DNA of 64,000 nucleotides from Azolla caroliniana (taxonomy: Eukaryota > Polypodiophyta), in contig JBHGNT010000009.1 in the NCBI GenBank assembly GCA_043228905.1, positions 7,192,001-7,256,000 of the forward strand. The letters run 5' to 3'. The notes below the pieces were generated by a model. The model made no database searches, was not told the DNA's origin, and was given only the letters and a program-made list of their open reading frames with translations. The position numbers were made by a program, and so were the translations under genes. Positions 21,553-32,900 of this stretch are shown in pieces. How positions within the stretch are numbered: the stretch's first letter is position 1; each line of letters begins with the position of its first letter.

Positions 21553-22063
21553 TGTTAAGGATCTATGTATCAATGGAGTAAGCTCCTCGATTTCGTGGCG
21601 GGATTCGGACCGGCGTATACCATCTTGATGGCGAATCGGGCGGAGATGGTTGTCGGATACCTCCGAGCCTCACACTCACTCAACGATTAGTAAATGATTA
21701 AGCACGATATCTCTCTCACTCTCTCAAGCTCTCTCTCATAAACAATAGATCAATAGTATAGACAATAAGAAGCAAGAGTATGTCTATTATTAACCCTCTT
21801 TGCTAAGAGTTCTAGCACCAACAAGGAGAGAGATTAGTGTTCTCTAACTCAACACTTCACTAATCTCTCTTAAGCTCAAAGGTTACAAGAAAGAGGGGAG
21901 GAAGCTCTAGCTCTAATCAATAGGAGATCTTTACAAATGGGAGAACCCCCACAAACCCACTACTATGTGGTTTATATAGCTTTCACGTTTAGGGTACGAG
22001 CCTTTCACATTTGGCCGTCTCTTTGCTTTCCTTTCCTCTTGCTGTTTCCTCTTCGTACTACGT
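21553..22063 (-). repeat. 5' LTR of gypsy C, 3' portion (split by D)
   Basis: It begins on the plus strand with TGTTAAGG (the minus-strand LTR end, CCTTAACA). It holds a CT-rich region at 21711-21740 and TATATAG-like sequence at about 21973, and is cut at 22063 by the D insertion. The missing outer part is at 29109-29164. Confidence 0.75.
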
Positions 22064-22713
22064 TGTCGCGTTACTACGCGCGCGCGTGGAGAAACGAGGC
22101 GGGACCACCGGGGTCTTGAACCGAAGAGCAGGTGATAGGAGGGGAAAGAGAAAGAGAGAGACGACCAATTACGTATGAGCAAAGAAACACAGGGACACGG
22201 CCCGTCAACGCAAAAAACACGAATGGACACAGAGACAGAGAGACACGAATGTTTGTATATTAACGAATAACAAATACACAACAGAGCACGCGAGCAGTTA
22301 CAACCGAACAAGCCGGTGAACAGATGCTGATGCCTGTTCGTCTGCGCACAAAAGGGGATAGGATGGAGGTGCTTCCGGAAGCACACGGGCGTTCCTCGAA
22401 GCAGCGCGAGCCTCCCGAAAACCTGCAGAGAAGAGCAATAGAGAACAAACAGAGGAGAAGCGTTCGGTTACGGTCCAACAGCACTTCGTCCTCCTCAATG
22501 CGCGATGCCCTTCTCCCCGTGTCTCCCTCTCTTTTATAGCTTCAAGAAGGGAGCCGTCTCCCTCATTTACTTCCCACCTACCGAATCTAACTACCCAGGA
22601 TATACCTATGTACCTAATTCTCTATTATATACATTAAGGGGCGCGCACGCGTGAAGAGCCGGTTCACGCGCGATATGCACCGATTGCTCTAAGGGAAGGT
22701 TTTCTTCACGACA
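22064..22713 (-). repeat. 3' LTR of gypsy D
   Basis: 650 bp. On the minus strand it begins TGTCGTGAAG right after the purine-rich GGTGGGGGTGGA. It is nearly identical to 28455-29104. Confidence 0.93.
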
Positions 22714-25700
22714 TCCACCCCCACCTAACCGCGCATCCACCGGTATGCGCCAAAATTGTGTTCTGGTTGGAGAAAACCGGTCCGGGTTTCGGTTCCTCGT
22801 CCATCGGTTCGTCCTCCGTCTCGGACCGTTCGTCGTCGTTGTCCAGGCCTCTTAGATCCGGTTCGCCGTCGTGGCGCTTCTTGAACGCTTTGATCCGCTT
22901 CCCTGCTACCAGTATCGCCATCCTCGTATCGTCGAGTTCCACCAGGTGATACATCCCGTGGTCGTTGGCGCTCATTACCACGTAAGGCCCGAACCACCGC
23001 TTTGCAAACATCAGTGTTGCCCGGTGCTGGTTGTCGAGGCTGCTGTCGTAAACTAGCACCCAGTCGCCTTCCTCGATTTTCTTTGGTCGGAGCCAGTGCG
23101 TTCGGTTGAACCGGGCTTTGTTCTTCATCCTCGCCATCCGAAGTCTCTCCGCCACTCGTTCCATGTCCTCTCGCCTCCGCTCGAGCTGCCGTATACGCGC
23201 GGCTAGCAGTTCTTCCCGACTCATCTCGTCTCTCCAGTCTATTGTCGCCCAAGAGGAGATCGTCTGTTCCATCAGCATGATCGGTTTCTGGCCGAACATG
23301 AGCTCTGACGGCATGAACCCAGTTACCGAACTGTGCGTTGTCCGGTCCGCCCACAAGGCATAAAGTAACAGCCGTGGCCAGTTCCAGACTTGGCCTCCGC
23401 ATGCCCGGACTAGTGCTTTGACGATCGGTCCGTGTCCGCGCTCCACCTTCCCGTTCGCCTCCGGATTGTACGTTGTGGTGAGCGAGAGCTTCACCCCTAA
23501 CCGGTCAAACAGCTCCTCGGCCTCTTCGGCGTCCAACTCCCCGCGGTCAGCCACGATCTTCCCGACGCACCCGTACCGGTATATCACGTCCTCGATCAGG
23601 AACCGACACACGGCCGCGGTCGTTTTGTTCTGCAGGGCTCGGCCTTCCACCTGGTTCGTCAGGTCCTCCCGGGCCAGCACCAGATATCGCATCTGCCGTA
23701 CGCCCAGCGGCTTCGTCACCAAATCTACCATCCATTTGAAGTGGATGGCTGGAGGGTATGTAGGGTGAAGCTCGTCCCGATGTCGAACTATGGAGTGCAT
23801 CTGACAGCTCTCACAAGTTGTCACGAACCGATGCACGTCCCGGTATAGTCCCGACAACCAGTACTTCCCCTTCAGTTTCTCGAACGTGGCCCACGTCCCA
23901 CGGTGTCCAGCCCAGGGGCTGTCGTGGTAGGCCTTCAGCAACTCCTTCTGTTCCTCCTCCATAGCCACCACTCGGAGCGGGATGCCGTTTCTCTTCTTCG
24001 GGTGCTTCCATAAGTATCCGTCCCGGACAAAGAATCGGTATGCTTTCTTCCGGATCCGGTTGGCCTCGTTCTTTGTCCATGACGCGTCCAGCGTCATCGT
24101 CCTCAAGAATCCCCCAATCTGCAGCCACTCCCCGTTGTACTTGCTCTCGTCGAAATCGTTAAGCGCCGGAGTGCTCCCTCCCTCGGTTGTTATGTAACCC
24201 GCCTCGAAGAAGTCCACGCCGACTTCCTCGTCCTCCGAAACCATGCCGCCCTCGTCGTCGAATCGCGCCCTTGAAAGCATGTCGGCCATGGCATTGTCTT
24301 TCCCGGAAATGTGTCGTATTTCCGGATCCAGGGACTTGATGTACGCTATCCACCTGAGCATTGCCAGGTCCGGGGTTGCGCATCCAGAAACCATGCCGAG
24401 AATCGGCAGGCAGTCCATCTCGATAATCACCTCTGTCCCGATCAGATAGTCTTTATCGGCCTTCACTGCCGAAACAATACCCCAGAGTTCGCGTTTAACC
24501 TGGGCGTATCCTCGCTGTCGCTCACTGAGGACCTTCGCGCCGAACCGAATTGGGAACCGAATGTCGTCCTCATCTTCTTGGTTGACGACCCATCCGATCC
24601 CGGTCAGACTTGTATCTACCGTTATGTAGATGGGAGTACCTTTCTCGTAGACACCCTTCCGGAGTGCCGGAGTTGCAGCAAGAGCCTCCTTCATCTTTCG
24701 GACCGACTCCGTATGCTCGTCTCGCCACTCAAATTTTCGCCCCTTTTTCAGCAACCCATATAGCGGCTCGGCAACGTGGGCGTAGTGCGGGATCCATATG
24801 TGGTAGAATGCGCATGCTCCCAAGAACCTTCGTACCTCCGTGACCGAGTTACAGTCAAGCTTCATTGCGGATATGGCTTCCACCTTAGCCGGAGACGGTT
24901 TCCGGCCATACGGTCCGCATAGATATCCGACGACCATGATCTCTGATTGCCCGAAGGCCGATTTCTCCCCGGAGAAGGTGAGCCTCACGTCCTCTAGCCT
25001 CTGCAGCACCCTCTCGCAGTCGTCAATGTGTGTCGCCACGAATCTCCGGCATCCGTCCGGTCCGATCGTTTCGTCCTTTTCCATCACCGGACATCCCTTG
25101 ATCGGGATGTCGTCCAAGAATGGCATGGTCATGTCCGGGATACAATCCCTCAGCACGTTGTTCATCGCATTCGCCATGTGGGCCACCGAGTTCGTCCCTC
25201 CTTGTGGTAGGGTACACATCCGCACTAGGCCGAGAGGAGTCCACATCGTCGTAATGTCTCTGCTCTCTATAGCTAGTTGGAACTGATCGTACCCTGAGTA
25301 CAGATCACCGATCGAGTAGATCGACCTTCCGGCGAAGGCCTCCGCGAACTCGTCTATCATTGGTCCGATTCCTGCGTTCCGAATGGTCACTCCGTTGACC
25401 GGTTGCAGGTCTTGAATGAAGCGCAACGTCCCGTTCTTCTTTGGTACGGTAAACCACCGGTTCGAGTACGGGGCACTCGACGGTTCGAGGATGCCCATAT
25501 CGACTTTCTGCCTCAACAGCTCCATCAGCTCCGGGATGTGAGCTCTCGGTACCGGAATTGGTTTGAGATTCCACGGTACATGCGGTACCGTGAATATCAC
25601 CATCGGCTTCACGACTGTCGGGTCTACGCACCCGATCTCTTCCGGTGAGAATGCGAAGGCTTTCCCGTGCCTTCCGAGCATTCTCCGAAACCGGTCTTCT

Positions 25701-26053
25701 TCCGCCGGCAGTAGGAACCCGCCCCCACCGATTTTGAGCTCCCGTAGCGTTCTGTCGGTGAAGGTGTGTCCTATGCAGGCCCGATCTCGTAAACTGGGGT
25801 CCGACGCGACCCCCTTGATTCGCAACTCGCTGCCCTCCGGTAAGGGTGCCGCGACTGGCCTTACCTTCCGGTCCACAGTCTTGTACTTTGTGTTAACTCG
25901 GGCCGTCCAATCCGACTCGAGCCCTCGACTGAAGTCCGCGATGACTTCGTACATCTCTTCTGAACAAACCGGTATCGTCCGGTCCTCTTTAAGGCCCTCT
26001 CCGACCACCTCTCGCAGTATTCCCAAGGTATCGTCGAAGGAGACCGCCTCCAC
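22706..26053 (-). pseudogene. gypsy D pol: RT, RNase H, integrase
   Basis: An open frame of about 1115 codons. RT has VPKKNGTLRFIQDLQPVN, IGDLYSGYDQFQLAI and the catalytic box as FLDD (25109-25120) instead of the usual YVDD/YIDD. RNase H includes TPIYITVDTS..GIGWVV and MDCLPILGM. Integrase has the zinc domain (H-x3-H, C-x2-C in TTCESCQM), core (FKWMVDLVT, ADRGELDAEE, NPEANGKVERGHG) and a C-terminal GDWVLVYDSS..GPYVVMS region. The stop (TGA) falls inside the first eight bases of the 3' LTR (TGTCGTGA). The upstream frame is blocked by a TGA at about 26120 and it begins without a clear ATG, so it depends on frameshift or is dead. Listed as pseudogene for that reason, although the domains themselves look intact. 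Confidence 0.85.
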
Positions 26054-26430
26054 GGCTCCGTTGATTTCCTCGCTGGGCCCGAGAACTCCGCACGCCCGAA
26101 GTCGCTCTTCCGCCCTTGTCTTTTCTCAGCCTACGACGCCGACTATTGTACACCCTCCGTTGTCGGAGAACCAAAACTTCCTACTTATGGTACAAGGTTT
26201 CTTCGGTTTCGCCTCTATCGTACATTTGTGGGGTTTTCCCGGAGTGTCCGGTCTGTCGTGGCCCCACGCCTTGACAGCCCTCTCTAAAAATCCTCTCGGT
26301 TCTGGCCACCGAGGGACTCGCGGTTTCGCTCGTGGTTCGGTCGCACCGTCAGGAACTGGACCGTATGACGCCCGTCCTACCTCTTGACCCTCGCGTAAGC
26401 CGACCCATTGTCTAGCACCTTGGTCTCCAT
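26054..26430 (-). pseudogene. degraded gag-pro/pol junction of gypsy D
   Basis: After the TGA at 26431 the gag-protease frame continues in recognisable form (METKVLDNGSAYARVK) to a second stop (TAG at about 26385). Coding similarity then moves to another frame (PRWPEPRGFLERAVKAW) that meets a TGA at about 26126. So at least three stops and a frame change separate the two main ORFs. Confidence 0.7.
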
Positions 26431-28410
26431 TCACGCTGCCGTAATGTACGGTTCTCCCAGTATGACCGGGTGCGAGGACGTCTCCTGCACAAAGAAGTGT
26501 TGGTCTATCTCGACGTCGCCGATCTTGACTCGAACGTTTGGGCAGGCCCCGTGTAGTTCCTCAGTGGCGCGCGTCGCCGCCTGTATCTTCCACATGTGCT
26601 TGGTGTTGATCGGCCATTTCCCCTTCTTGTAGAAGTCCATGGACATCAGGTTTACTTCCGAACCGTGGTCCACCAACGCCACCACCGGTTCCTGAACATC
26701 TCCGATCTTCACCGGGGTTTCCGTGGTCGCTCGGGCCCAGTGTGGCCTCGAATAGTGGCTCTCCGCCCACTTGTCTTCCAGCGCCATGTCCTCTATGTGC
26801 GTCATTCGCACCTCCACCGGCCTTTCCGGTTCTGCCTCCGTCAACAGCCTCTTCCTCTTCACCAAGTCTATGATGGAGTCGTGGAACTCCTTCTTGGCGA
26901 TTCCGAGCACCTCCCGCAACGACAGTTCCACCTTGTTGTCGAGGATTCGTTCTTTCAGGACCGTTCGTAGGTCCGTGGTCCTTTCGATCTCCGTGCCCAA
27001 ACGGTATCCGCCCTTCTTGTGGTTATCCCGGGCACAGGACTCACCGGCCTCGTTCCATTTCGGCCCGAATCGGGTTTCGTATCTTTGTGAGGGTCCGGCC
27101 CCTCCGGTTTTACCTACCCGTTTGTCTTCAACCAGAGCCTCGTAGTTTTGGCGAGCTGCTTCGACGAAACCCGTCTTTTCTTCGACCGGGTCACTCCACC
27201 CGGTTACCCCCTGGACCCGTTTCTCCGCGTGGTCCGCCTCGTCTTTCTTTAGTCGGGCACCGGCGAGGCCTTCCAGCACCGTCAGCCAGAACCCGGCTTT
27301 GCTCTCCTTCCGGGCCTCGCTGCCTCCGACCCGAATATCGGCTGACGCTGAGTAGTGGACGGTCTCCACGTGCCGGGCCGCCGACTCTTCCATCAGCCTT
27401 TTCATTCCTCCTCGCCCGTCGTTCTGGTTCAGGGCCCTCCGGGTATCGCTGGCGTGCACCCGACCTTCCCACAGGTACACTACCCGGTTTCTCAAAGCCT
27501 CCGTAAAGTCCCCACAGTCTTTCCGGATGTGGCCGACCTCGTCGCACCACATGCACCTATTTCCTGCCGGAGGCCGTCGGTCACGAGCCTGATCGTCGCC
27601 TTCCCTCCGAGCCTGGGCGATCTGGAGATCCTTTCCCACCCGTGTCAACTCCTCCAAAGTTGTCCCCCCGGACGAGCCTCTAACCACGCCAGTCGAAGCC
27701 GAACCGGTTTCGAGCCACTCCCGGGTCTCTTCCCGTCGCGCCTGCGGTATCGGTTCGAGATTCCTTGCTGCGACAGGACCCGCCCCGGTCGCCCGTGTAT
27801 CAGCCCACTCCCACCGTTTGTCAAAACGACCGCAGACTCTTTTTACCGCAGCCCAGTCGGCCGTCAGCCCGTCTTCGGTTTCTAGTAAGGAGCCCACTTG
27901 CTCCCGATCCCGTGCGTCAACCGATTTGACAAACAGTAGGACATGACTTGTGTCCAGAACGGTCTGATCGAGCGCCGAAAGGCGCGCAAAGCGATCCTCA
28001 AACTCCCGGAGGAGTGCCGACGCATTTCTTCCTTTGTCGGGGGACTCCACCCACTCCATGAAGCCTCGCTTCGAAAGTTGAAGCGCGTCATCCAGCCCGT
28101 ATTTCTCCTGGAGCCGTCCTTCAAACTCCTCCCAGGTCCGGCTCTCCGCCTGGACCTCGAGCACCTCCGCATGGATGCCCGGCATTGCCACTCGAGGGAA
28201 TCCGGCAAGACGCCTCTCTTCCGGAATATCCCTCATCAACATCTCCGCCGGGTAGGACGCCAAATAACTCGTGGCATCCTTTCCACTGAACCGGCCGATC
28301 ATACCGACGATCGCCTGAATAGCCCTGTCAAGGGCGTCGGTGCCCTCGCGCGCGCTTACTATCCGGTCCACGGCTGAAGCCATGGCCTCTGCAAGATCCG
28401 ACCCCCTCAT
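26431..28410 (-). pseudogene. gypsy D gag-protease
   Basis: The first real ATG is at 28410; the open frame extends slightly upstream from a GTG. The N-terminal 200 residues form a gag domain (FSGKDATSYLASYP, WEEFEGRLQEKYGLDDALQ). Then comes zinc knuckle CMWCDEVGHIRKDC, a charged linker, and a retropepsin-like domain with VALVDHGSEVNLMS. The catalytic triplet is Asp-His-Gly (26662-26670) rather than Asp-Thr/Ser-Gly, and element E has the same. The domain ends HPVILGEPYI. The terminal TGA at 26431-26433 looks like a mutated Arg codon. Confidence 0.85.
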
Positions 28411-28433
28411 CTTCTGCTCCTCTGCCGCCTGTT

Positions 28434-28450
28434 TCACGTCGGGTTCACCA
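28434..28450 (-). promoter_or_regulatory. primer-binding site of gypsy D
   Basis: TGGTGAACCCGACGTGA on the minus strand lies four bases inside the 5' LTR end, where a tRNA primer would anneal. The same site is seen in element E. Confidence 0.75.
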
Positions 28451-28454
28451 AATA

Positions 28455-29104
28455 TGTCGTTTTACTACGCGCGCGCGTGGAGAAACGAGGCGGGACCACC
28501 GGGGTCTTGAACCGAAGAGCAGGTGAAAGGAGGGGAAAGAGAAAGAGAGAGACAACTAGTTACGTATGAGCAAAGAAACATAGGGACACGGCCCGTCAAC
28601 GCTGAAAACACGAATGGACACAGAGACAGAGAGACACGAATGTTTGTATATTAACAAATAACAAATACACAATAGAGCACGCGAGCGGTTACAACCGAAC
28701 AGGCCGGCGAACAGATGTCGATGCCTATTCGTCTATGCACGAAAGGGGATAGGATGGAGGTGCTGCCGGAAGCACACGGGCGTTCCTCGAAGCAGCGCGA
28801 GCCTCCCGAAAACCTGCAGAGAAGAGCAATAGAGAACAAACAGAGGAGAAGCGTTCGGTTACGGTCCGACAACACTTCATCCTCCTCAATGCGCGATGCC
28901 CTTCTCCCCGCGTCTCCCTCTCTTTTATAGCTTCAAGAAGGGAGCCGTCTCCCTCATTTACTTCCCACCTACCGAATCTAACTACCTAGGATATACCTAT
29001 GTACCTAATTCTCTATTATATACATTAAGGGGCGCGCACGCGTGAAGAGCCGGTTCACGCGCGATATGCACCGATTACTCTAAGGGACGGTTTTCTTCAT
29101 GACA
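28455..29104 (-). repeat. 5' LTR of gypsy D
   Basis: 650 bp. On the plus strand it starts TGTCGTTTTACTACG and ends TTCATGACA. It contains a CTTTTATAG promoter-like element (minus strand CTATAAAAG at about 28919-28928) and GC-alternating stretches (CGCGCGCG at about 28470). Confidence 0.92.
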
Positions 29105-29108
29105 ACGT

Positions 29109-29164
29109 CCTTGTTGATGCGTTCTTATTCGTGATTGGTTGTGTTGTTATCCCAACGCTTAACA
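29109..29164 (-). repeat. outer fragment of the 5' LTR of gypsy C
   Basis: It ends CGCTTAACA on the plus strand, i.e. the LTR starts TGTTAAGCG on the minus strand. This mirrors the CTTAACA LTR end at 21553. It is the piece of C's LTR displaced by the D insertion. Confidence 0.65.
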
Positions 29165-29225
29165 ATTATTATTATCGTTTCTCTCTCATATACATGTGTT
29201 TGTGTGTGTATGTGTTCGAGAAGGG

Positions 29226-29912
29226 TGTTGGGAGAAAGGTCCCTCCGGATGGGAAGGGAGAAGAATAGTGCCGACGAACTCCGGATGGAAACGGTATGAG
29301 GAGTACCCAGCTACGGAGAGCCGGATGATACAGGCCCGGTGTGAACCGGATGAGGAGTACTCGGCTACGGAGAGCCGGATGGTGCAGGCCCGGTGTGAAC
29401 CAGATGAGGAATACCCGGCTACGGAGAGCCGGATGGTGCAGACCTAGTATGAACCGGAGGAAGAGACATATTCGTAAATATGTTTCTGAGAGCCCATTGT
29501 GGCTATATTTGTAAATAGCCGAAAAGTCATATTAGTATAAATATGACTTAGGGCAAACTAATATATGTTGTTGTTACTTTCCTTGTTTGTGCAAGAAGAA
29601 GAGAGAGCACGTAATAGTGTACAGAGAGAGAGAGAGAGAAAGAGGTCGTTGCCTCTGTTGTAACCGCCGCGTGTGGCGAAGATCTATGAGCACGAGGTCG
29701 TTGCCTCAGTGAACTCACTGTTGTACATTCTCACATAGTGACAGTTTGCAGCCTGTGGGCTGCCGTGGTTTTTTCCCTTGTTGGGTTTTCAACGTAAACC
29801 TCCTGTGTATCTTCCTCTCCTTTGTGTCGTGTTTTATTTCCCGTTTTCTGTGTATCATTCTACGCTCGGTTGTGGCCGAGCGTCGCGCATAAGGAACGTT
29901 GGGTTCCCGACA
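29226..29912 (+). repeat. 5' LTR of copia A2
   Basis: 687 bp, TGTTGGGAG..TCCCGACA. It holds three 54-bp units (29292-29453), three small inverted repeats (29466-29483, 29501-29520, 29525-29548) of which the last encloses a TATAAATA box, and a GA microsatellite near 29625. Confidence 0.94.
29292..29453 (+). repeat. three 54-bp tandem units in the A2 5' LTR
   Basis: Each unit begins CCGGATGAGGAGTAC and contains GGCTACGGAGAGCCGGATG. 54 bp is 18 codons, so the array is open in frame, but it is LTR sequence. Confidence 0.92.
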
Positions 29913-29914
29913 AG

Positions 29915-29926
29915 TGGTATCAGAGC
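29915..29926 (+). promoter_or_regulatory. primer-binding site of copia A2
   Basis: TGGTATCAGAGC, two bases after the 5' LTR, complementary to initiator tRNA-Met. Confidence 0.9.
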
Positions 29927-29942
29927 GAAATCGACACAGAAA

Positions 29943-32900
29943 ATGGACAAATCGTTCGGCGGCATGTTCAAGCTCACCAGCTCCAACTATTCAGTGTGGA
30001 AGTCGAAGATGAGGGACATGCTCGTTGTTAAAGACCTCTGGCTGCCGGTTCAGTTCGGGGACAAGAGACCGGACAAAATCGACGCCGCGATATGGGAGGT
30101 GATGCACATGAAGACAACGGCGTACATACGGTGCTTCATCGACATGAGCCTATACAACAACTTCAATGAAGAGAGCAAGGCTCATGAGCTCTGGGAGAAG
30201 ATCGACATAATGTTCCAGAACAAAAATGTTGTCAATCAGGTGTCGGTATTCCGGAAGCTAGTAAGACTCCGGTACCAAGATGGCTCCAGCATGGCGGAGC
30301 ACATGAATGCCTTCCAGGGGCTGATCCACCAGGCAACGTCATTGGAAGTACCTCTTGCCGACGAGGTACTAGCGCTACTCCTGCTCGGTTCCCTCCCGGA
30401 TAGCTGGGAGACGTTGGTTGTCACTTTGGGCAACGCCGGGCCGGAAGGAAAGCGATTATCCCTAGCAAGAGTAAAGTCGAGCTTGCTAGATGAGGAGGCG
30501 CGTCGGAAGGATAAAGATACGAGCTCCGACTCCAAAGCGCTCCTTACCGAATCGGAACGCAGAAGACATAGAAACCATAGTCCCCAGAACCGGGAGAAGT
30601 CGGGGACACGGTCAAAGTGAAGGGGGAGGCCCACTTGCTTCTATTGCGGCAAGCCGGGTCACTTCCAAAAGAACTGTCGGCATTTCCGTAAAGACAAGGA
30701 AACCGACGGTACCAATTCGAAGCAAACCCCGGACCGGAACGGTAAAGACCGAAGGGGGCCGGACCGGAAGGGAACGACGGCAATCGCGGCAAGTGAAGAA
30801 GAGTTGATGCTCATCACTGAGGAGAGTGAGATAAACCTTGCCGGCGACGAGATGACCTGGGTGGTAGACTCCGGAGCATCGTTCCACCTTACCCCGGACC
30901 GGAAATGCTTCGCATCCTACTCAGCCGGTGACCACGGCTGTGTCCGGATGGGGAATGAAGGTACATGCCGAATTGTCGGCATAGGAGACGTGTGGCTGAC
31001 AACACCAACCGGATGCAAGTTGCTGCTGAAGGATGTCCGACACGTTCCGGAAATTCGTCTGAACCTGATATCAGCCGGTCGGCTAGATGATGAAGGTTAC
31101 ACGGGTAGCATCCGAAACGGTGTCATGAAGTTCAGCAAAGGGAGCCTGATTGTGGCTCGGGCACGGAAGATAAACACGTTGTACCTGATGAATGCCCGGT
31201 TATGTCCGGAAGAAGTGAACGTGGCATCCGACACTGCCGGTGAGTTGTGGCACAAGAGGCTGTGTCATATGCGCGAGAAGGGGATGAAGAGGTTTGCAGA
31301 TGACAACCTCATTCCAGTGAAGAATGTGCACTTGGAGAAGTGCACTGATTGTCTGGCAGGTAAGCAGAACCGGACCTCCTTCCGACCAAGGCCACCGATG
31401 AGACGTAATGCACCACTGGAGCTGGTGCATACGGATGTGTGTCAAGTAGACACGAAGTCACATGCCGGAGCGCAGTACTTCGTGACGTTCATAGATGACC
31501 ACACCCAGAAGCTGTGGGCCACACCACTGAAGAAGAAGGACCAGGTGCTATCCGTCTTCAAAGAGCTCCACGCGAGAGTGGAAAGAGAAATCGGTCGGAA
31601 GCTGAATGCAGTTCGAGCAGACAACGGAGGAGAATACCGGGGGCAGTTCGAGCAGTATTGCCGCTCGAAGGGAATCCGGCTCGAATTTACCGTGCCGAAG
31701 ACGCCGGAACTAAACGGACTGGCCGAGAGGATGAACCGGGCCATAATGGAGAGGGTCCGGAGTATGCTAGCGCATGCAAAACTACCAAAGAAGTTTTGGG
31801 CTGAGGCACTGTCGACGGCGACGTACGTGATAAATAGATCACCCTCAGTACCCTTGGACGGAGACACGCCACAGAGAGTGTGGACCGGTAAGGAAGTATC
31901 CTACCGGCATCTGAAGGTGTTCGGGTTTCTCGCATACGTGCATGTAGCTAAGGTTCGGAGAGGAAAGCTAGATCCAAAGACCCGGCCATGCATATTCCTC
32001 AAGTACGGTGACGATGAGTTCAGCTACCGAGTGTGGGACCCGGTCGACAAGAAGGTATTCCGGAGTCGAGATATTATCTTCATGGAGAACAAGATGCTCG
32101 CCGACTGGGATTCGGAGAAGAAGATAATGAACTCCGAGTCGACTGGTGAGGATCGACTCTACGATGAGCAGACCCAACCGGCAAGAGACCAATTAGCACT
32201 CGAGGAACCAGCCGGTTACGGTGAGGATACCGAACCGGCAGAAGAAGAAGTAGAGGAAGCTGAGACCGGAACCGGCCAGGACCCCGAATCGGATTCGGAT
32301 GAAGAGCAAATGGACGAGCCAGTTACCGAAGCCCGAAGACGTAGATATCCTCTCAGAGAGAGAAGGGCGCCCCAGAGATTTCCGGATGCAGAGCATGTTC
32401 TACTGACCGATGAGGGGGAGCCGGAAAGCTTCGAAGAAGCGAAGGAAGACACCCACAGCCGAAAATGGTTATGTGCCATGCAGGATGAGATGGATTCCCT
32501 GCATGAGAACCATACGTACGAATTGGTGGAGTTGCCGAAAGGAAAGCGGGCACTCCGAAACAACTGGGTGTACAAGTTGAAACCGGGAGATGCCGGCAAC
32601 CCCCCGAGATACAAAGCCAGGATCGTGGTGAAGGGGTTCCAGCGGAAGAAGGGCGTGGACTTCGACGAGATATTTGCCCCGTTAGTAAAGATGACCTCCA
32701 TCCGGACGGTGCTGAGTATAGCAGCAAGCATGGACCTCGAGGTAGAGCAGTTGGACGTGAAGACGACATTCCTTCACGGTGACCTCGAAGAGGAGATCTA
32801 CATGCAGCAACCGGAAGGATTTGTGGAGAAAGGGAAGGAGCACCTGGTATGCCGGTTGAAGAAGAGCCTGTACGGACTGAAGCAGGCTCCCCGGCAATGG

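Larger units (their letters stand above)
22064..29104 (-). mobile_element. Ty3/gypsy element D, full length but inactivated
   Basis: Two 650-bp LTRs (28455-29104 as 5' LTR, 22064-22713 as 3' LTR) bound a 5.7-kb interior on the minus strand. ACGT occurs immediately outside both ends (22060-22063 and 29105-29108), a likely 4-bp target duplication. D inserted into the 5' LTR of C. The LTRs differ by only a handful of substitutions, so it is fairly young. The gag-protease and pol frames are each largely open, but the region between them carries stops and a frame change. Confidence 0.93.
3372..29164 (-). mobile_element. large Ty3/gypsy element C, nested-in by B and D, 3' LTR not in window
   Basis: The element reads right to left. 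Its 5' LTR is split (29109-29164 and 21553-22063) by insertion of element D. The LTR has perfect 7-bp terminal inverted repeats (TGTTAAG..CTTAACA). The primer-binding site is at 21529-21546, followed by a repeat-rich leader, gag, protease, RT/RNase H and integrase down to 14411. Copia B interrupts integrase, which resumes at 9116. After integrase come a coiled coil, a second retropepsin-like domain, repeats, and ORFs X and Y (5714-3637). No 3' LTR is found before A1 begins at 3371, so the left end is inferred to lie left of the window. Without B and D the visible element is about 13.5 kb, large even for plant gypsy elements. Whether everything from 8.3 kb down to 3.4 kb belongs to C is an inference from orientation and the absence of an intervening LTR. 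Confidence 0.7.

Noticed and set aside
22260-22539. ORFs inside D and E LTRs (22260-22539, 28651-28930, 55095-55471)
   Set aside because: They are shared because the LTRs are copies. No start context, domain or continuation into the element supports them.
29196-29447. ORF of 18-residue repeats (EEYPATESRM..) in family-A LTRs as a repeat protein
   Set aside because: The 54-bp LTR minisatellite is a multiple of three and therefore stays open. It lies in U3, has no consistent start and varies between LTRs of one element.
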